From: Drosophila pseudoobscura
Lineage: Eukaryota; Arthropoda; Insecta; Diptera; Drosophilidae
Length of the DNA stretch: 64,000 bases
Reading direction: 5' to 3'
NCBI RefSeq assembly: GCF_009870125.1
Contig: NC_046681.1
Span: 14,831,001 to 14,895,000 of the forward strand
Shown: piece by piece, positions 48,225-61,094 of the stretch
Position numbering within the stretch: the stretch's first letter is position 1
How the letters are laid out: each line of letters opens with the position of its first letter
The notes under the pieces: model-generated
Told to the model about the DNA's origin: nothing
The model's input: the letters and a program-made list of their open reading frames with translations, nothing else
The model's database searches: none
Translations under genes and position numbers: made by a program

Positions 48225-50614
48225 ATGCACCACGTATCTGTGCTACCACTCGCCGTCCTCATCGTCCTGGCCCTCCACTGGGGCGCGGAGGCACGCGTCC
48301 GCGGCAGGGTCTACGACGAGGAGAAAGACACCATCATTGAGCTACCAAAGCTGGGCAGTATCCAGGGAAAAATCCTAGAGACTGCCTGGACCAAGCGCGA
48401 GGTGCTGCAGTTTGTCGATGTCAGATACGCCGAGCCCCCGACGGGGCAGCATCGATTCAAGGTATGGTCGTGGCTAATGCTTTCTGAACGGAAGCATCAG
48501 AAAGTGAAAGAAAAATGAGAGCTAATTTTAAAACATTCGAATAGAAATGTTCAGCTTGATTGGTTATCCGGTTTCTACTACTAGAAACTTTCAAAAATAT
48601 GCAAATCTCACAAAATTAAATTCTCTGAAGAAAAATAAAACAAATTGGAATCTCCCCGACGGGGAATTGAACCCCGGTCTCCCGCGTGACAGGCGGGGAT
48701 ACTAACCACTATACTATCGAGGATGTGGTTCTCCCGCCGTCAAATTGTTATTTTGTGTCATCTGCTCCTTATAGATTCCGGAAAAAGGGACTTGAAGAGT
48801 TTCCAATTGCAAACGATGACTCATTGGCTATTTTGGATTTGGTTCTATTTCATAGGCCCCGCGCCCGATAGAGCCTTGGGAAGATGTAATGGATGCTACA
48901 GCGGAAAAGATTGGATGTCCCTCGGTGGTGTCGATGGACTCTCTGCGCAAGCTGGACGATGTGCTGGACGTTGAGGATTGCCTAACGATGACCGTCACTA
49001 CGCCGAATGTGACTGCGAAGCTGCCCGTTCTTGTCTACATACACGGCGAGTATCTGTACGAGGGCAGCAATTCCGAGGCGCCGCCAGACTATCTGCTCGA
49101 GAAGGATGTGGTGCTGGTGACTCCGCAGTACCGCCTGGGACCCTTTGGCTTCCTCTCCACCAAAACAGACGAAATACCAGGAAACGCTGGCTTTCTGGAC
49201 ATCTTCCTTGCCCTGCAGTTTGTTAAGCACTTCATCCAGTACTTTGGCGGCGATCCGACGCGTGTCACTGTCGCGGGACAGGTGGGTGGGGCAGCCATTG
49301 CACATCTGCTCACCCTCTCGCCGATGGTGCAGCGGGGTCTCTTCAGCCAGGTGATCTACCACTCGGGCTCGGCCATTATGCCCATCTTCCTCGAGGAGGA
49401 TCCACGCAAGCATGCCCAGGAGATAGCCAAGAAGGCTGACTGCCAGATGGTGACGGTGCGGGACCTGAACACTTGCCTCATGGAACTCACGGCCCTGGAG
49501 CTGCTCACCGCTTTCATGGAACATGCGGTAAGTACATCAAGTGCATCATACTGCAGACAATCTCTGATTAACGAGAGCCCTCACCTGACAGCTCGAGAAA
49601 TCTGACCTGGGCATTGGCCACACAGGCGGCATACAGTTCACCATTGGTGGGCCGAGTGGCGTGCTGCCCAAGCACCCCTACGATCTCATGTTGGAGTCCA
49701 ATTTCTCGTATCCAGCCATGGGCGGCTGTCCGAAAAATGCCGGCACTCGAGTCCTCAACGAGATCGTAGACAACGACTTCGAGGGAAAGATCCCGGACGA
49801 TGATTACAATACCTACGACTACATCGATCATGTGATACGGCAGGTAGTGGGCACTGATAAGACCATGCTGCTCACCAGCTTCGTCACGCACGACTTTTTC
49901 AATCGCCAGCTCCTGGAGAACGGAACTTTCGACACCCTGATTCCCAGGCTTGTCGATGTAAGCACACCGCTAAACTATCCACATCAATCTCTAATTCTAT
50001 CGGTCTTACAGGTGGCTGGAACCCTAAATCACAAGCTGCCCGTTTTGCTGGCAATGAATATGAACAACAAACATAATCCGGATAACACGTTCCTCTACTC
50101 CTTCGACTACGCGGGCGAGTTCAATAGGTATCGCGAGATGGACGAGGAGACGAACATGCAGAGTCCGTTCAAGGCGGGCGTCTCGCTGACCGACGAGGCC
50201 CTCTACCTTTTTCCTTATCCCGAGCATGTGAAGCGCCTGAGTCCACCGGACGTGACGATGGCCCACCGCATGGTCGACCTGTGGACAAACTTTGTGATCA
50301 GCGGCAATCCCCTGGGCTCCTATCGGTCCGGCTATTGGCCGCCAATGACCACGCTATACGGCCCGTACATGAAGATTGACGAGACGCTGACAATTGGAGG
50401 CAACTATTTCAATGAGTTCTCCGCCACGCTGCGCGACGAGGATCAGGGCCACAGTCTGATACGCGAAATCTACTACCTTCGCAGCCAAAGCCGGAAGAGG
50501 GCCAAAGCCCAGCGGAAAAAGCAGTTGGCTGCGGCAACTGCCAGTAGGATGAAGAAGCTTGAGGTCCGCAAGAGTCTGGTGAAGCGGCCAAATCGCAACA
50601 AGATACGGCTATAA
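48225..50614 (+). CDS. Secreted cholinesterase-like adhesion protein (CG9287-like)
   Basis: Four exons, 48225-48461, 48856-49527, 49592-49957 and 50012-50614, give 625 aa with all junctions in phase 0. Residues 1-23 are a signal peptide (VLPLAVLIVLALHWG). The esterase fold shows YIHGEYLYEG, YRLGPFGFLS and the paired-domain landmarks, but the nucleophile elbow is GQVGG (Val222), so it is not an enzyme. The C-terminal tail is basic (RKRAKAQRKKQ...KRPNRNK), the opposite charge to Glutactin's acidic tail. It is a tandem paralogue of the CG9289-like gene, matching its Val nucleophile and first-intron tRNA. It is convergent with Glt. Confidence 0.92.
48652..48723 (-). tRNA. tRNA-Asp (GTC)
   Basis: It is identical in sequence to the copy at 43957-44028 but on the opposite strand, in intron 1 of the paralogous CG9287-like gene. 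The 5' flank also matches the other copy (TTTGACGGC then a GA-rich tract, then TCCTCGA), so flank and gene were duplicated together. T runs follow the 3' end. Confidence 0.98.
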
Positions 50615-50710
50615 AGCCATGCACTGAGCCAATAGGTACATTTTAAAGCCTGTATCTGAGCAGGGAATGATTTACAATTGGTATTGATTACTCATATGAT
50701 ATATATAATA

Positions 50711-50719
50711 TTTAATAAA
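50711..50719. terminator. Overlapping convergent polyadenylation signals
   Basis: TTTAATAAA gives AATAAA on the plus strand (50714-50719) for the CG9287-like gene and ATTAAA on the minus strand (50711-50716) for Glt. The stop codons of the two genes are only about 155 bp apart. Confidence 0.6.
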
Positions 50720-50771
50720 GAACTCTTTAGAATAGTACTCAGGTTTCTATGGAATATGATTGAATACCGTT

Positions 50772-53700
50772 CTACAGCTTGGGTCGCTGCTGTCTGCGCA
50801 GCTGCTTAGCGTTCTGCGGCGAGTTGTGATGATTCCTAACAAACTGTCGGTAACCTGGGTATTCTGGGCGAGAGTCCTCCCAGCCCTCCTGAACAGCCCG
50901 TTCTCGCTCCTCTGCCTCCTGACGTTCCTCCTGCGCCCTAATGTAATCTTCGTAGTTTTCGTAAGCGCTGGGATCATTCTCGGGATCAGTCTGCTCCTGA
51001 GCTGCAGCTGCCACTGCCGCTTCAGCTTCTGCATTGACTCTCAAGTACTCCTCGTAGGTTTGGTAAGGTTGCCGACGGTCCTGCTGATCTTCCTCATCGT
51101 CAGTTGGGTTGAGGGACTGCCGCTCCCGCTCCTGTTGTTCACGATACAGTTGCTCCCGTTGCTGTTGCTCTCGTTCTTGCTCCTCGGAATAGTTTCGGTA
51201 TAAGCTTTGTTCGCTATCGGGTTCATAGTTGGCTGGTTCTTCTTCATCGTCTCTTCGCACGTAGTCCTCGTAGCTTGGATAGGGCCTGCGAGAGCTTTCT
51301 TGATCTTCCTCCGGCTGATTTGGCTCGTAAGGCTGATGTCCACCCTCCATTTGCTCTCGCTGCTGCTGTTCGCGCTCCTGTTGCTCCCTCTCTTCCTGCT
51401 CTCGCTGCTCTTGTTCCCGCTGCTGCTGCTCTTGCTGCTCCTGCTGTTCTCTGGCTTGTTGCTCTCGCTGTTCCTGCTCTAGCTGTTGCAGTTCTCGCTG
51501 ACGCTCCTCGTAGTAACGACGTTGTTCTTCCAGTATTTGCTGTCGCTGCTGTTCTTCTCTTTCTTGTTGCTCCCTATCTTCCAGTTCGCGCTCGTCTTGT
51601 TCCGCTGGCTGGGATGGCTGCTCCCGCTCACGCTGCTCCCGCTCAAGCTGCTCCCGTTCACGCTGCTCCCGTTCACGCTGCTCCCGTTCACGCTGCTCCC
51701 GTTCACGCTGCTCCCGTTCACGCTGCTCCCGTTCACGCTGCTCCCATTCACGCTGCTCCCGCTCACGCTGCTCTAATTGCTCCTCCGGATTTACTTGCGC
51801 TGGCTCTCGGTTTCGCTCCCATTCATCCCTTGCCTCCTGTTCACGCTGTTCCCTTTCTAACTGCTCTCGCTGCAGCTGTTCTCGCTGGAGTTTCTCTCTC
51901 TGCAACTGGTAGCGCTTTTCCAATTCTCTCTGGGCTTCCTGTTCTCGCTGCTCTTGCAGACGCTGTTTTTCTCGTTCCTCCTCTTCGCGACGCTGATTCT
52001 CTTGCTGTTGCTGCTCTCTTTCGCGCTGTTCACGCAACCGCTGCTCTCGCTCTTGCTGCTCCCGGATCACCTGTTGTCGCCTGATTTCCTGAGCTCTTTC
52101 GTATGCAGGATCCGTTGGCCTCCTTGGAAAGGCCTGAGGCGGTTGGGGCTGTCGGTTTTGCTGCCAATTAGCATAAGGATTGTACGCATACGTTGGACGC
52201 CTGGTAGTCGTCGTCGTCGTAGAAGTTGTGGTTGTTGTGTTGTAACCATAGGGGCTTTGCTGCCAGCTAGGATACGGGTTGTAGACATACGGACGTCTGG
52301 TCGTCGTTGTTGTGGTCGTCGTTGTAGCTGTTGTTGTGCTATTGGTTGTATTGAAGTACTGCCCATAGAGATTAGGAGCGTAAAGTCCGTCACCGAAATG
52401 TGGGTCAAGCTCCAGCATGTTCTGCCTCGAGTTGGTGAAGCGCAGGAAAGGACCGTACTCGGAAGTGGCCTTGGGCCAGACACCAGGATTTTGGTTGGGT
52501 ATGCCCGTAACGGCAAAGTTCACCCACATGGTAACCAGTGCTCGAGACAGCGACTTGTCCACCGGATTCAGGCGGCTGGCCTCCGGCGGGTACGGAAACA
52601 GATACACGCTATCGTCGCTCAGGGAAGCGTCCACACCAAAGGGCAGCGGATTGTCCAGGTGGCCGAACCGATGATACTCGCCGCGATAGTCAAAGGTGTA
52701 CAAATAGACGGGACTCTTTTTGTGCGAGAGCCGGATGGAGTAGACGACGGGCGCCCGATACAGGATCATGTTGCTCAATTCCAACAGACCCTGGGACACA
52801 CTGTATGCACTGGCCGTGCGATCATGCTCCTGCGAAAAGATCTCGCGACGCGCCCAATCCAGCCACAGCTGGTGTTGGCTTGGTGGCGCCGTGTGGCGCA
52901 GGACCACGTTGATGAAGTCGCTCACATTCTGCGATTGCACGCGCTGTATCTGGTCGTAGAAGCCTAGGAGGAAATGGGAGGGAGTGTAATAAGTCCAAGT
53001 CCGCAATGATCTATCAAATATTCTCTAATCGGTTGATAGTCTTATCTCATTTGACCAGTTCTGACCCAACCGAACATGACACAATTTCCTTAGCTTAGCA
53101 CTCACGTGATAGTATAAAGGCGCTGGCATCTTTGGCGGCTCCCACAATCATGGGAACCGTGCTGTTGGCCGAGTTGGCCGCCAGTGCGGCCGGATGCTCG
53201 GGAAGGTAGCCCAGGGGATCGCCCACCACCAGCTTGAAACCGCCCAGAAAGTTGAGGCCGCGGGCCTCGTTCTGTTGGAACAGCTGCTCGAATGCGCTGA
53301 CCACTTGGGAGGTGGGCAGACGGCTGAGGCAGTCGTAGAGCGGTGCCAGACTTCGGCCGGCATTTGGACAGCGGGCGAGGCGTGCGAACGTGTCCAGAGT
53401 TTCCAGAGGACGTTCGTCGATCAAGTAGGGGTTCAGTGCCGTGCCAGACTGGAGGATGAGCTGCTGGAAGAGGTTCGTTGCCCGGCCGCTGAGGCTGAGG
53501 GCATGAACGAGAGTGGCGCCGCCGGCCTGACCCACTAAGGTCACTTTTCCGGAGTTTCCGCCAAAGTAGGGAAGATTGCGCTGCAGCCACTCCAACGCCA
53601 GGTGGATGTCTGAGAGCGCCACGTTGCCAGGCAGTTGCTCACTGAGGGCGCTGAGAAACCCGAAGGGCGCCAGTCGATAGTTGATCGAAACCAGGACAAC

Positions 53701-54282
53701 TTCGTTCTCCAGCACGTAGTCTGGCTGGGCCTCCTCGGCACCGCCATCGAATAGCATCTCGCCGTGCACAAAGACCAGGACGGGCAGATCGCGTGCCCCC
53801 TCTGGGGCATAGATGTTGAGGGTCAGGCAGTCGTCAACGTTCTCTCCCCGTGCCTCGGCCGTTTGCAGTCGCTGCAACTCCGGAAATTGGGCGCAATTCG
53901 GACTGGCTGTGGTGGCGTCCACTCTCCCCTGGAAGGGCACTGGCCTGGCCTGCTGGAAACGTCCCAGGCCGCCTCCCACTTGAGCGTAACGCACGCCAAG
54001 GAATGCATTGATGGGCCGATTCGAGATCGTCTTGTAGCCACGTAAACCGACTATATCTCCCACTCCGGGAACTTGCACACGCGCTTCCTGTGGTGCCACC
54101 TGAGGCTGGGGAGTCTCCTGCCACGGTGGCGGCCTTAGTGGTTGAGGAGTAAAGGAACCCTCGTTCTCCTCGCTTAATTCATAGTCGATATCATCAGTCC
54201 TAGGCCTGGTCTGGAGGGCGCAGATCTGGCATACGCAGAGTGCCAACGCCAGGAGCTGGACCCAGGAAGGCAACGGCTGCAT
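50772..54282 (-). CDS. Glt: Glutactin, basement-membrane cholinesterase-like glycoprotein
   Basis: Two exons, 54282-53106 and 52963-50772, give 1122 aa. Residues 1-22 are a signal peptide. The esterase-like domain covers about 70-540, with GQAGG at the nucleophile elbow (Ala253 for Ser), so it is inactive. Two Thr-rich runs flanked by YNPY repeats follow (potential O-glycosylation). The C-terminus is a long Glu/Gln/Arg tract of REQ(R)E repeats with scattered Asp/Tyr-rich patches, consistent with the tyrosine-sulphated acidic region described for D. melanogaster glutactin. As I recall, that protein is about 1026 aa, so this one is longer, mostly in the repeats. It is expected in basement membranes, binding calcium. 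Confidence 0.96.
51616..51780 (-). repeat. 15-bp coding tandem repeat in Glt
   Basis: Eleven 15-bp units (CGCTGCTCCCGTTCA on the plus strand) encode REREQ pentapeptides on the minus strand. Five consecutive units are identical, so the array is likely length-variable. The antisense strand reads as a false open frame of HAAPV repeats. Confidence 0.95.
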
Positions 54283-54310
54283 GTTGCTCTCTGTGTCGCG
54301 ATTGAATGGG

Positions 54311-54316
54311 AACTGA
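54311..54316 (-). promoter_or_regulatory. Glt initiator
   Basis: TCAGTT on the minus strand (A+1 at 54314) leaves a 31-nt leader before the Glt ATG at 54282. No TATA box was found at the expected place. Confidence 0.35.
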
Positions 54317-54319
54317 TTT

Positions 54320-55300
54320 CGGACTTAGTTTCTACAGACGGACCAGCTCAAACACTATCTATCGCCAGCACTAGCCTTGATTCGAGTGACCCACGAGGCG
54401 GGCTCCAAAAGTAGTCCCACATCTCAGCAGTTCTGGCTGAACCAAAGGGGGTTGAGCGTTGAGCAACAATGAGATTGAGTCTGCGCCTTCCAGCTAGTTC
54501 TGCGACTGCCCTCGAAGTCTTAGTTCCACTTCGAGATGTCGTCACTGCGTTTTTAACTCCGCTTCTCTGGGTCCGTTCCTTATCTCATCCGTCCTATGTA
54601 CGAGTCTGCCTCTGGGTTATCAGTCTGGGTGCGTATGGTGGACGGGAGCAGCTCCTCTTGTCAGTTGTCAGTTCGTTGGGCCAGAGCCATGTTTGCTCCA
54701 TTAAAGCATTGATGATAGAATTGGCCCTAGGTACGACTACTATATAACCGCTGATTAGGTATGTGTGGTCAATCTATGGAGATTTGAAACAGCACAGTGG
54801 ATGATGCCCCCCGACTGCTATTTTTAACGAGGCAGAGTTTTGATAACCATTTCGAAATAAAGAGTTTCTTGATTCTGACGTTAAAGCAGATCGACAGGAG
54901 AAGCTTTCCCATGAGAGGAATAATTCAAAGGGATATTCCACCAAGCAGAAAATCTGTATGGGACAATACTACTTGGAGAGTTTTAATAACGAAGAGAGGT
55001 ATAAGGACAAATTGATGGAGGAACGAACAAAGCTAGAAAAATAGTTTGAATAGACAATGAAAAGAGAGTCTTGGAGATCGACACCGATCTCTTGGCATCT
55101 ACTTAAGAAGCAGCTTGAGGGGCTTTCTTAAATCCGACTCATTTTTCAGATGTTTAACACAATAGACGACAACTACTACGATATTTAAGGTACATATTGC
55201 ACATGTACAGGTTACTATTATGGAAAATAGTTATAAAAACGTGTGAGGTATTCGCACGGGACAGGCAGACCATGGCGAAAAATGCGAAGCGATTCACTCG
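54320..55300. other. Spacer between Glt and the next gene
   Basis: No gene is supported. A TATATAA at about 54741 has no associated open frame or clear initiator. Confidence 0.5.
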
Positions 55301-58300
55301 AACCGATTGAAAGTCATTGGCGATGTTCATAATATAATATTCTCTATATTTTCATTTTTATTAATCATTTTCGATTCCCTTTTCTCCGTTCCCGTTTTTT
55401 GTTTGTTTCATTTTCTGTTTTTGTTTTTTGGTTTTTTGTATCGGTTTGTTCAGTATGTATCTATAATAATGTGTTATAATTAAGAATCGTCATTTCGTCT
55501 AAATATTTCAGTTATAATAATACAATATAATAATCATTAATAATATGTGGTTTTCATTTTTATCTGCTTCTCCTTTAGCTTTGCGTGTTAAATTTGTTGG
55601 TTTGCTTCAGAATTGAATGCGCTGTCTCGATATAAGTATATGGTATACGCTTCGCTTCGCTTCGTTTCGATTCGATTCGTTTAGTTCTGTTCTGAGTGTT
55701 TTTGAGTGGAATTAATTGTAAATGTTTCGAATCGAGTCGAATTGAATCGAATCATCGCCTTGAGTTTGATTATTTCGTGTCTGAGACTAATTCCTATTAC
55801 TCGCAGCTTACTGTACGTTCAAGTATGGAAATCAGAGTTCTAGGAAAGCTAAAAGCAAGTGTATGCATATATACGTGTTCTATATATGTATATATATATA
55901 TATACTATATATATGGTCTAGGTATTTTAATCTCGATTATGCTGTGGCAGTGACCAAAGAATAGAAAGCACCTCAATCTCAAATACAATTCGAGTTCCGA
56001 ACGGAAACAAAAGTTCTCAATTTACGTATTTTATGGCAGACATCAGCAGATAATGATAATGTTGCCCAAAGCAATCATCGTGGCCTGGAAGAAGTTCCTT
56101 TTCCTGGTTTTAGATGGATTATAAAACAGCCTGCTAAAACTGAACTGATTGATTGATTGATTGTTTTACTGATGATTGATACTTATTCGGGCTGCCTCCA
56201 TCTGCAAGTGCAAGTGCACAAGTGCGCTGCGTGCTAGGAACTTCTCAACATACTCGTATGTGTATCGATTGGCCACCAAATCATACGAATCGAACGAAAT
56301 TCTAGTCAAGCGTCTAGTTAGAAAACCGTTTACACAGAAATGCACATTAATTAACTCCTCAGTAAATCAAAGGTTTCATCAATTTGCTTTCGTTTAGCTT
56401 TTGTCTCGATTTCGATATCGATAGCATTTTTGTTTGCTTTATGTTTGTTTTGTTTTGTTTTCTTGTATATTTTGTAGCTCAGTCTTTTTACTAACAATTT
56501 TTGTTGTTCTTGTCTTTCATTTAACGGATGTTCCTCTTCTCGCTGTTGCTGTTCTGATTTTCGACTTCGCACACAATCCGCACGAAATCCGCTGTGTTCA
56601 TGTAGGCGTTTGTGTAAATTTCTGAAGCGTTTGGTTCGAACTAAATTCTAAATTATGGAGAATTCCTGATTGGCAGTACTATGGGGGTACTATGGAAGTG
56701 AGAGTGCGAGCAGGATAACAGGAGGGATTGGGAGGGAGGTAGTGGTGGTGGTGAGTGCCCGATCAGGAGTGCGGATCTATTCGGAATTCAATTCAATTCA
56801 TTTTGTTTCGTTTAACTTCATTAAGTTTGCTGTTTAACTGTTTAAATGGTTTGCTGTTAGCTCTATAGTTGCTTGGAAGTACCGTTTTGTGTATAGCGTT
56901 TTGTAACTTATTTGGTTAAATATTTGTTATTCCTTTGGGGCTTTATCATCTTTATCTTCAATTATGCTTTGCGCTACATATTCAACAATTTAAATTTATC
57001 CTTACGTATTTGTAACCGCTAAAGAATGCATAACATACTCATCTCCTATCCGTGGATCGTAGATCATGGATCGTGTGTGGATTGTGTATATGGATTGTGT
57101 GTGGAACGTGGAACCAAGGCTGTGAAAATCGATTCTGGAATCGGTATTTTTCTTGGTTTCGTTATGATTTTTGTCCTGGTTTTTGCTCGAATGAAAGATT
57201 ATTTATTTGGTTGGTGAAGTGAAGTATTTACAAAGTCTCGTATAATAGTATTCATATAGGTAATGTATACGTTAGGCATGTTGCGTTATAAAATCTTAAC
57301 ATAATTATATAAATTGAATCATGAACTTGCTTTAACTTTGCTTTGCTTCATTGATGGCTTTCAAGTAAGTAAAATGCATCGATTACTCGTACGTTTGTTT
57401 GTGTATACTATATATACGTATGTACTATATGCATAGAGAGCTGCTGGCTACTTAGAAATAATATAAAACCAAACGCTTCGTGCCATGACTCGACACGGCA
57501 CGGTACGATTATCCGGGACCGGGAATCGTGCATTGCATAGGTAGTATAAGGCTTACCCTAAAACTGCTCTTTCATTCTGTAATCTGTAATAGTTCGCTCT
57601 GTGTTCGCTCACAAAACATAATAGTAATAATAATAATAATAATAATAATAGAGTTTTAGTAAATGCCTTAACCTAGTTAGTAGGTATTCATAATGCAATG
57701 CCTTTCGCTTCCGATTCTGCCCGTAATAATAATATCTACCATGTAATCATTTTATATATCATTTATATATACTTATGTATATATGTATATATATATATAT
57801 ATTTATTTTTATGTAAGAAGCACTTGAATATATATCGTTTTAATGGAAAAATGAAACTTGAGTGTGTCTTGGTTTTCCATATTCCTATTCCTCCCTCTAT
57901 TTGTTATGTTTTGTCACTAATTTGTTAATGCCATTGTTGCCGGTCGTTCTTTTCTTTTTATAATTAGTTGCTAAATAGCTCGCTACAATCTGGTTTCGGC
58001 ATACTTGGCTAATAATCGTTTTTCGTCTTATTTGGAGAAAGTTAAAAGTCGTTTTCAATTAGCTTACAATGTATCTTTAAAGTATCTTCATCTTCACCTC
58101 CATCTTCAGCTCCGTCCGGCTCGAACCTCAGGCAGGGGTTGGGCTGCTCTTGGGCTCTCTAAAAAAAAGGTTGCTGAGTTTTGTTGATCTCACGAGTGAT
58201 TTTGCGTTTGCAGAAGTTTTAAGAAATTTATGTATATATTGTATGTTCTATCTTTAGCTGTTTTACTCGGTTTCCCCTTCATCAACAAGTGATCGAGAGT

Positions 58301-59310
58301 CGTGTTTTAATAAAATACTTTTCATTTGCTTAATTCATTTATTTTTGTTTGTTCATTTTTTTTGGATTTTTGGATTTTCGATTTTGTTTTGTATTTAAAA
58401 GCATCTCTAGAGAATCTCTCTTCTAAAGTATCTAATAAGTGTATGTATATGGATCATCTATATATATATTCGGTATATTCATGGATCTTTTTATGTGTGT
58501 GTGCTGTTGTATTGCTGGTTGTTTGTTTTCTTTGTAGGCATGATTCACTGTAAAACCTTTCAATTGCATCCTGGCTCTAAATTACGAGTACAACTAACTA
58601 TTTGTTATGAAATCGGTATTCGAATCGAGTATTCAGTATTCGTTATTCTGTTCGCTTGTTGTATATATTCGTATATGTAAATGGTAAAGTGTATAAAAGT
58701 TAATGATCTGATTTCGAGTTAATACTCAATTGTATGCAATTGTATAAGTAGAGTTGATGTAGTTGTAGTTCTAGAAATAGTTCAAACTCCTAGTGTATGC
58801 CTAAGGTATTCCTAATTCATTCATTCCAATCTGCTATGTGTCTGACTTTTGTTTGATTTCCTTTTGCCTATGAAATATTTACCATATGCATATGTACATA
58901 TTTCTGTTACGTGTTCATATTGCTTTCGAAGTACTCCACACAATTGATTTGATTGTTAATAACAAAGAAAACAAAGAGTAAAAACTAAATAAACCAAAGC
59001 TATATATGTATATTGCCTCAGTGCAATAAAAGCCTATAAAGAATATTTATTTACAACTAAAACTAAATAAAATGTAGCACAAACAATTATGATGAATACA
59101 AATTATAATTAGAATCGTTCGAGTAATTAATTGTGTCTTTGGCTGTCTAAATTTATTGCATTTCTCTTTCTGATTTCCCCCTTCTTTTCTTTACTTCTTC
59201 GGCTTGTATACGTTTTGTCAAAAAGTAAAATTGCATATAAAAGCATTAGTTTGCTGCTCCATAAAGTATATAGCGCAAGTACATATGTACATACATACAC
59301 TTCTATGTCG

Positions 59311-59347
<37 letters not shown>

Positions 59348-61094
59348 ATTGTTTACACTACAATTTGTCAATTGTTTTGTTCTTACAATTTGCTTTGATT
59401 TAGATATTTCTACGCTTTTTCTCGTGCAGAGAGAGTCTCTTGCAACTTGGAATGCCTCGAGCTCGCGCTCGAGTGTTCCATACAATATTTGAATTTAATC
59501 GGATTTTAAGGATTTCTGTTAAGGTTTTCATACAAAATATTTGAATATCGGTTAGCCTTAACTTACTATATACCCTATGTATTGTATATCGTTAATTGTA
59601 TATTGTGTATATATACTCTATTATGAGAACAACATTAGCAAACGCCCCTAGTGCAAATATCCTCAAAAGTTCTCCTCTATCCTGTCGCCTAATCTATAAT
59701 ACAAACCCTATGTGGCTAGGCTACAGTTTAGTTAATTCTTTCACTAAATTTTGATCGATCACTTCACACGGAATTTGTGTTTACCTTTACCTTTACCGTT
59801 ACCGTTACCTTTTTACCCCTTCTCATGCTCATCGTATATATACTCGTGTACGTATAGTTTTATATATGTTGGTATAGATAAGTATATATACATCATAGAG
59901 AATGAGAGCTCTCTGTTCTGTACCGTCCTAAACCCAATGCAAACTATAATAACAACTAAACTCAAAGCGGATTCCCGCCCCTATTTATGGCACATATAGC
60001 ACATATCTATGCATGTACGAGTATGTATGTATATATCTGTACAGTTACTTGGATCCTTGGATCGGCTGTACATAATTTACACATTTCTATAGCAGATTCT
60101 GAAGCAGATTGAAAGATTGTAAAAGAAGCTTAAGGCTCTGCAAATAAAATTGACCTTAGAAAATGCACTCGATAGATTCTCGGTGTGATTTGGTGTCGTG
60201 TCTGACTTGGAGGATATATTATATTTCCTGTTGCGGTTGGCAGTTGGATCTGAATGTGAATGTCGAATCTCGAAATTCGAATCTCGAATTTCGAACGTCG
60301 AATGCTATGCTGCCCTTAAGACTAATTTGTTTGCTCTACTATTTTGGTATATTACGAGTACTGTACTTGTTGTTGTTGTTGTTCTTTTTTTTGTATAAAT
60401 CAGTAATAAGCGTTTCGTTTTGTTTTCTCTTTTCTTTTTGTAAATTTCTTCTATTTTTCCATTTGTCTGGTTTAAATGCAAAAACGTGTGTGTATATCGC
60501 GTATACTCTATTCAAATAAGGTTTCCTTTCAACTTCAACTCTAAGAATAATATGTACAAACTGTTGAGGAGTCAACAGTCTCTCCTCTTCTCAAATGTGT
60601 TATCAATCAATCAATCTTAATTAACAATATCGTTTCGTTTGCAGCTGGCTCTACTTTAGCTTAGCCCCTACCTCGAACCGAACCGTCACTACATGTGTAT
60701 ATATATATATATTCATTCAAGTATGTGTATGGTATATAATCGTATATATACGTATTTGATGCATGTGTGTGCCAGGAGAACTGGGTATATATAGGCTATA
60801 TATAACTGTAAATTTCGTGTATATTTTCTCTGGCTTCTGTGCCTAAGTATATCCTCATCCAGCGCCTATCGGAAAAATGCAAACTATTATCATCTTACGC
60901 TCGATAAATGGACTTGGGTGGAGGATAGGGACAAGCGAGGATAAGTGGAGAAGGGGAAGGATATACGTAATAGCAACAGTTCAGCCTCAGCCCTAGACCC
61001 TCTCAGATGTAGACAGGGTCAACATCAGCACTCTTAAACCATATACTTGATTTCAGCTTTGCAGCTCGATTAAGTCTCTGTGCATCGATTGTGT
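55300..61094 (-). other. Probable long 3'UTR of Sema-1a
   Basis: This is about 5.8 kb of AT-rich sequence without credible frames, downstream of the last coding exon on the minus strand. It carries two perfect Pumilio-type TGTAAATA sites on the minus strand (57225-57232 and 59048-59055), many TGTATATA-like and TA microsatellites, and a GT run at 59314-59345. Minus-strand AATAAA near 55357-55362 is a plausible end. Long AU-rich 3'UTRs are usual for neuronal fly genes. The extent is inferred. Confidence 0.4.

Noticed and set aside
48686-48871. Peptide TGGDTNHYTIED shared with a minus-strand frame near 43.9 kb
   Set aside because: The shared peptide is only the translation of the two tRNA-Asp genes and their common flank.
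51275-52084. 269-codon plus-strand frame with HAAPV repeats
   Set aside because: It is the exact antisense of the Glt REREQ repeat tract; its periodicity comes from the repeat.
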